This document shows positions 4,133 to 5,259 of a DNA stretch of 5,259 bases, piece by piece. The position numbers were made by a program, and so were the translations under genes. The stretch comes from Deltaproteobacteria bacterium (GTDB lineage: Bacteria > Desulfobacterota_B > Binatia > UBA9968). Where the stretch lies: NCBI GenBank assembly GCA_005879255.1, contig VBKY01000452.1, forward strand, positions 1 through 5,259. Reading direction: 5' to 3'. Within the stretch, counting starts at the first letter, position 1; every line of letters starts with the position of its first letter. The notes beneath the pieces were generated by a model. That model made no database searches. It was not told the DNA's origin and saw only the letters and a list, made by a program, of their open reading frames with translations.

Positions 4133-4399
4133 CTATTCGTCGTGCGGAATGGGGTTTGAGGACGATGTCGGTACAAGAAGAACCTGGTCATCATTTTCTA
4201 GCTTAAACTTCCTACCTGTTTTTAAGCATAGAGCATTGTGCCCCCGGATAGCCAAAACCTGTGGTGGTATGGTACGTCCATTAAAGTACTCGGCAAGACT
4301 TTGCTTCCGGTCTGGACCGTAGTCGAGGTGGACCTTCATGAGAATGGGATGCTCGTTGCCACAATCAACGCATTGGACGAAGACTTCGTATGCCGGCAT
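4133..4399 (-). CDS. Small CxxC-containing protein, 88 aa, unknown function (possible zinc-binding)
   Basis: The protein opens MPAYEVFVQCVDCGNEHPI, with C10 and C13 spaced as in a zinc knuckle. A later H54 and C58 in GHNALCLKTGRK could complete a metal site; this is inference. The middle contains GPDRKQSLAEYFNGRTIPPQ and the end is polar. There is no signal peptide or membrane segment, so it should be cytoplasmic. An in-frame TAG four codons upstream fixes ATG 4399 as the first possible start. No Shine-Dalgarno sequence is evident. Composition (balanced charges, internal beta-like stretches, low Ser/Arg excess) looks like a real protein rather than a shadow frame, and the overlapping plus-strand frames are less protein-like. 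It lies 127 bases downstream of the lipoprotein gene on the same strand and could share its transcript. I do not recognise a named family. Confidence 0.7.
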   Translation of the reverse strand: MPAYEVFVQCVDCGNEHPILMKVHLDYGPDRKQSLAEYFNGRTIPPQVLAIRGHNALCLKTGRKFKLENDDQVLLVPTSSSNPIPHDE

Positions 4400-4454
4400 A
4401 AGCTGTTTCTATCACTGTGACGATCAAAGTCAAAACTGAAACGCTTAATCCCCG

Positions 4455-4478
4455 AAAAAACCAACGGTGACGTAACCG
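4455..4478 (-). terminator. Weak terminator-like signal after the lipoprotein gene
   Basis: Read on the minus strand, CGGT (4478-4475) and ACCG (4468-4465) form a short stem with a 6-base loop. TTGG and then six T (4460-4455) follow. The stem is only four pairs, so at best this is a weak terminator between the lipoprotein gene and the 88-aa gene. Confidence 0.2.
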
Positions 4479-4526
4479 GCATGTTCCTTTCGGTGCCGAA
4501 TCGAAGTTGTTCACATCCGCTGATCT

Positions 4527-4730
4527 CTAATCAAAGGCATCGCAGGGTCCGTAAAAATCGATAACCTCACGTTCGGTTGGCATGATGGGATCGCCAGCGG
4601 TCTCGACCTTCATGTGACAGTAATTATTACCCGCATATCTTCTATATAGTACGCGGTCCGGAGCGGCCGTACATCCAGCGAGCGAGGCGCCTAAAATGAT
4701 CAGCGACGCCATTAATCCGATATGTTTCAT
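4527..4730 (-). CDS. Small lipoprotein, 67 aa, unknown function
   Basis: A basic start (MKH), a hydrophobic core (IGLMASLIILGAS) and the lipobox LAGC (residues 17-20) make a clear lipoprotein signal. Cleavage before C20 would leave a 48-aa lipid-anchored protein. Residue 21 is Thr rather than Asp, which by the enterobacterial +2 rule would favour the outer membrane. The mature part has two further cysteines, C38 (NNYCHMK) and C63 (YGPCDAFD), that could form a disulphide in the periplasm. AAAGGAG on the minus strand (4745-4739) lies eight bases before ATG 4730, an excellent ribosome-binding site that fixes the start. No family is recognised. It is separated by 127 bases from the 88-aa gene on the same strand. 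Confidence 0.82.
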   Translation of the reverse strand: MKHIGLMASLIILGASLAGCTAAPDRVLYRRYAGNNYCHMKVETAGDPIMPTEREVIDFYGPCDAFD

Positions 4731-5259
4731 CTTGGAATCTCCTTTAGTGGAGCAATGCCTTTTACTGCGACTTCGTGCAAGCGATGTGCCATGGAGAAAG
4801 AAGATAAATAGTTGGCAGTGGTTCAGTTTGGGAAAGATCTCTCACTTTGTTCGAGATGACACATGGCTTATGTAGTTGTCATTCCGAGCAAAGCGAGAAA
4901 TCTTTATCGATTTTAAGAGTCATGGTGGGTTGAAAAATGACCACTATCAAATACTTCATACTATCCATCTATCATAGGCGGTTGGACCGACATAATCTGG
5001 CATTGTGTTCGAAATAACCGACAAGAATAGCTGCAGGCAGTTGGGTAGCTATAACCAAAGTAGAGGTCAGTATTTAGAACGCGGGTAGCGCTACGTCCTC
5101 TTGTCTTGGCGCGTCGCAATTATCCGATCAGGAAGACAAAGACAATCTGCGGAAACGCAAGAAGGCGCGAGCGCGGCGCACTGCGAGTTTCTTCGTTGCG
5201 AACCTGAGGACCTAGCGCTGTCGTGTAAGAATGTTAATGGGGTTTGAAATTCGAGTTCG
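4731..5259. other. Gene-free right end of the window
   Basis: No open frame of useful length with a ribosome-binding site is seen on either strand over 529 bases. The first 15 bases hold the lipoprotein ribosome-binding site. The MITE-like palindrome lies at 4833-4905. Further on are a perfect 10-base palindrome GTAGCGCTAC (5085-5094), an inverted TTGTCTT/AAGACAA pair (5101-5107/5143-5149), and an imperfect hairpin CGCAAGAAG / CTTCgTTGCG (5156-5164/5191-5200) around a GC-rich loop. The lipoprotein promoter should fall here, but no convincing -35/-10 pair was found. Confidence 0.55.
4833..4905. mobile_element. MITE-like palindromic repeat of the 'GTCATTCCGAGCAAAGCGAG' type
   Basis: Two 29-base arms (4833-4861 and 4877-4905) are inverted copies matching at 24 positions, separated by a 15-base spacer. 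The right arm contains GTCATTCCGAGCAAAGCGAG, a sequence type dispersed in many unrelated bacterial genomes, broadly like neisserial dRS3 or REP/MITE palindromes. That wide occurrence is my recollection. No target-site duplication is evident and there is no transposase in the window. It would be a short non-autonomous element, inserted upstream of the lipoprotein gene. Confidence 0.7.

Noticed and set aside
3990..4322. 110-codon plus-strand frame
   Set aside because: It is antisense to the minus-strand 88-aa gene over about half its length and runs through the nested hairpin. It has no recognisable protein features.
4937..5017. 26-codon plus-strand frame starting MTTIKYF
   Set aside because: A GGTGGG upstream is a poor ribosome-binding site. 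The peptide has no membrane segment or motif, and it is likely chance.

Overview
This looks like a stretch from an uncultured Gram-negative-type bacterium with a sizeable, repeat-rich genome. Tandem, orphan substrate-binding proteins with signal peptides ending in AEA|QQ are typical of environmental lineages such as Rokubacteria/Methylomirabilota and some Deltaproteobacteria. That placement is an inference from family style; the window holds no rRNA or marker gene.

Left part (1-3105): a same-strand tandem array of at least four ABC-transporter substrate-binding protein genes of the ABC_sub_bind family (PF04392/COG2984). Copy 1 is only a C-terminal tail at the window edge. Copy 2 (399-1351) is broken by a small frameshifting deletion. 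Copy 3 (best start 1405, end 2394) is complete. Copy 4 (2444-3105) has a one-base frameshift and lacks its C-terminal third or more. No permease or ATPase is visible. Both junctions around the intact copy carry seven-base-period repeats in inverted arrangement, and the downstream arm of each pair runs into the signal-peptide codons of the next gene. A terminator-like hairpin at 3194 probably closes the array.

Middle (3106-4132): no long genes. Two tiny single-span membrane proteins with Shine-Dalgarno sequences (46 aa at 3331-3471, 26 aa at 3609-3689) are separated by three successive hairpins. One of these hairpins, at 3544-3575, is a diverged copy of another at 3132-3164. A 20-base direct repeat at 124-143 and 3777-3796 brackets copies 2-4 plus the mini-protein genes. 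A nested 45-base hairpin sits at 4069-4113.

Right part (4133-5259): two minus-strand small genes, an 88-aa protein with a CxxC motif and a 67-aa lipoprotein with a clear lipobox and ribosome-binding site. A further 529 bases show no convincing gene but hold a 73-base MITE-like palindrome (4833-4905) of the 'GTCATTCCGAGCAAAGCGAG' type.

Overall this is a decaying accessory region: a duplicated solute-receptor array invaded by several short repeat families, next to tiny membrane proteins of unknown role. No defence, phage or biosynthetic system is visible.
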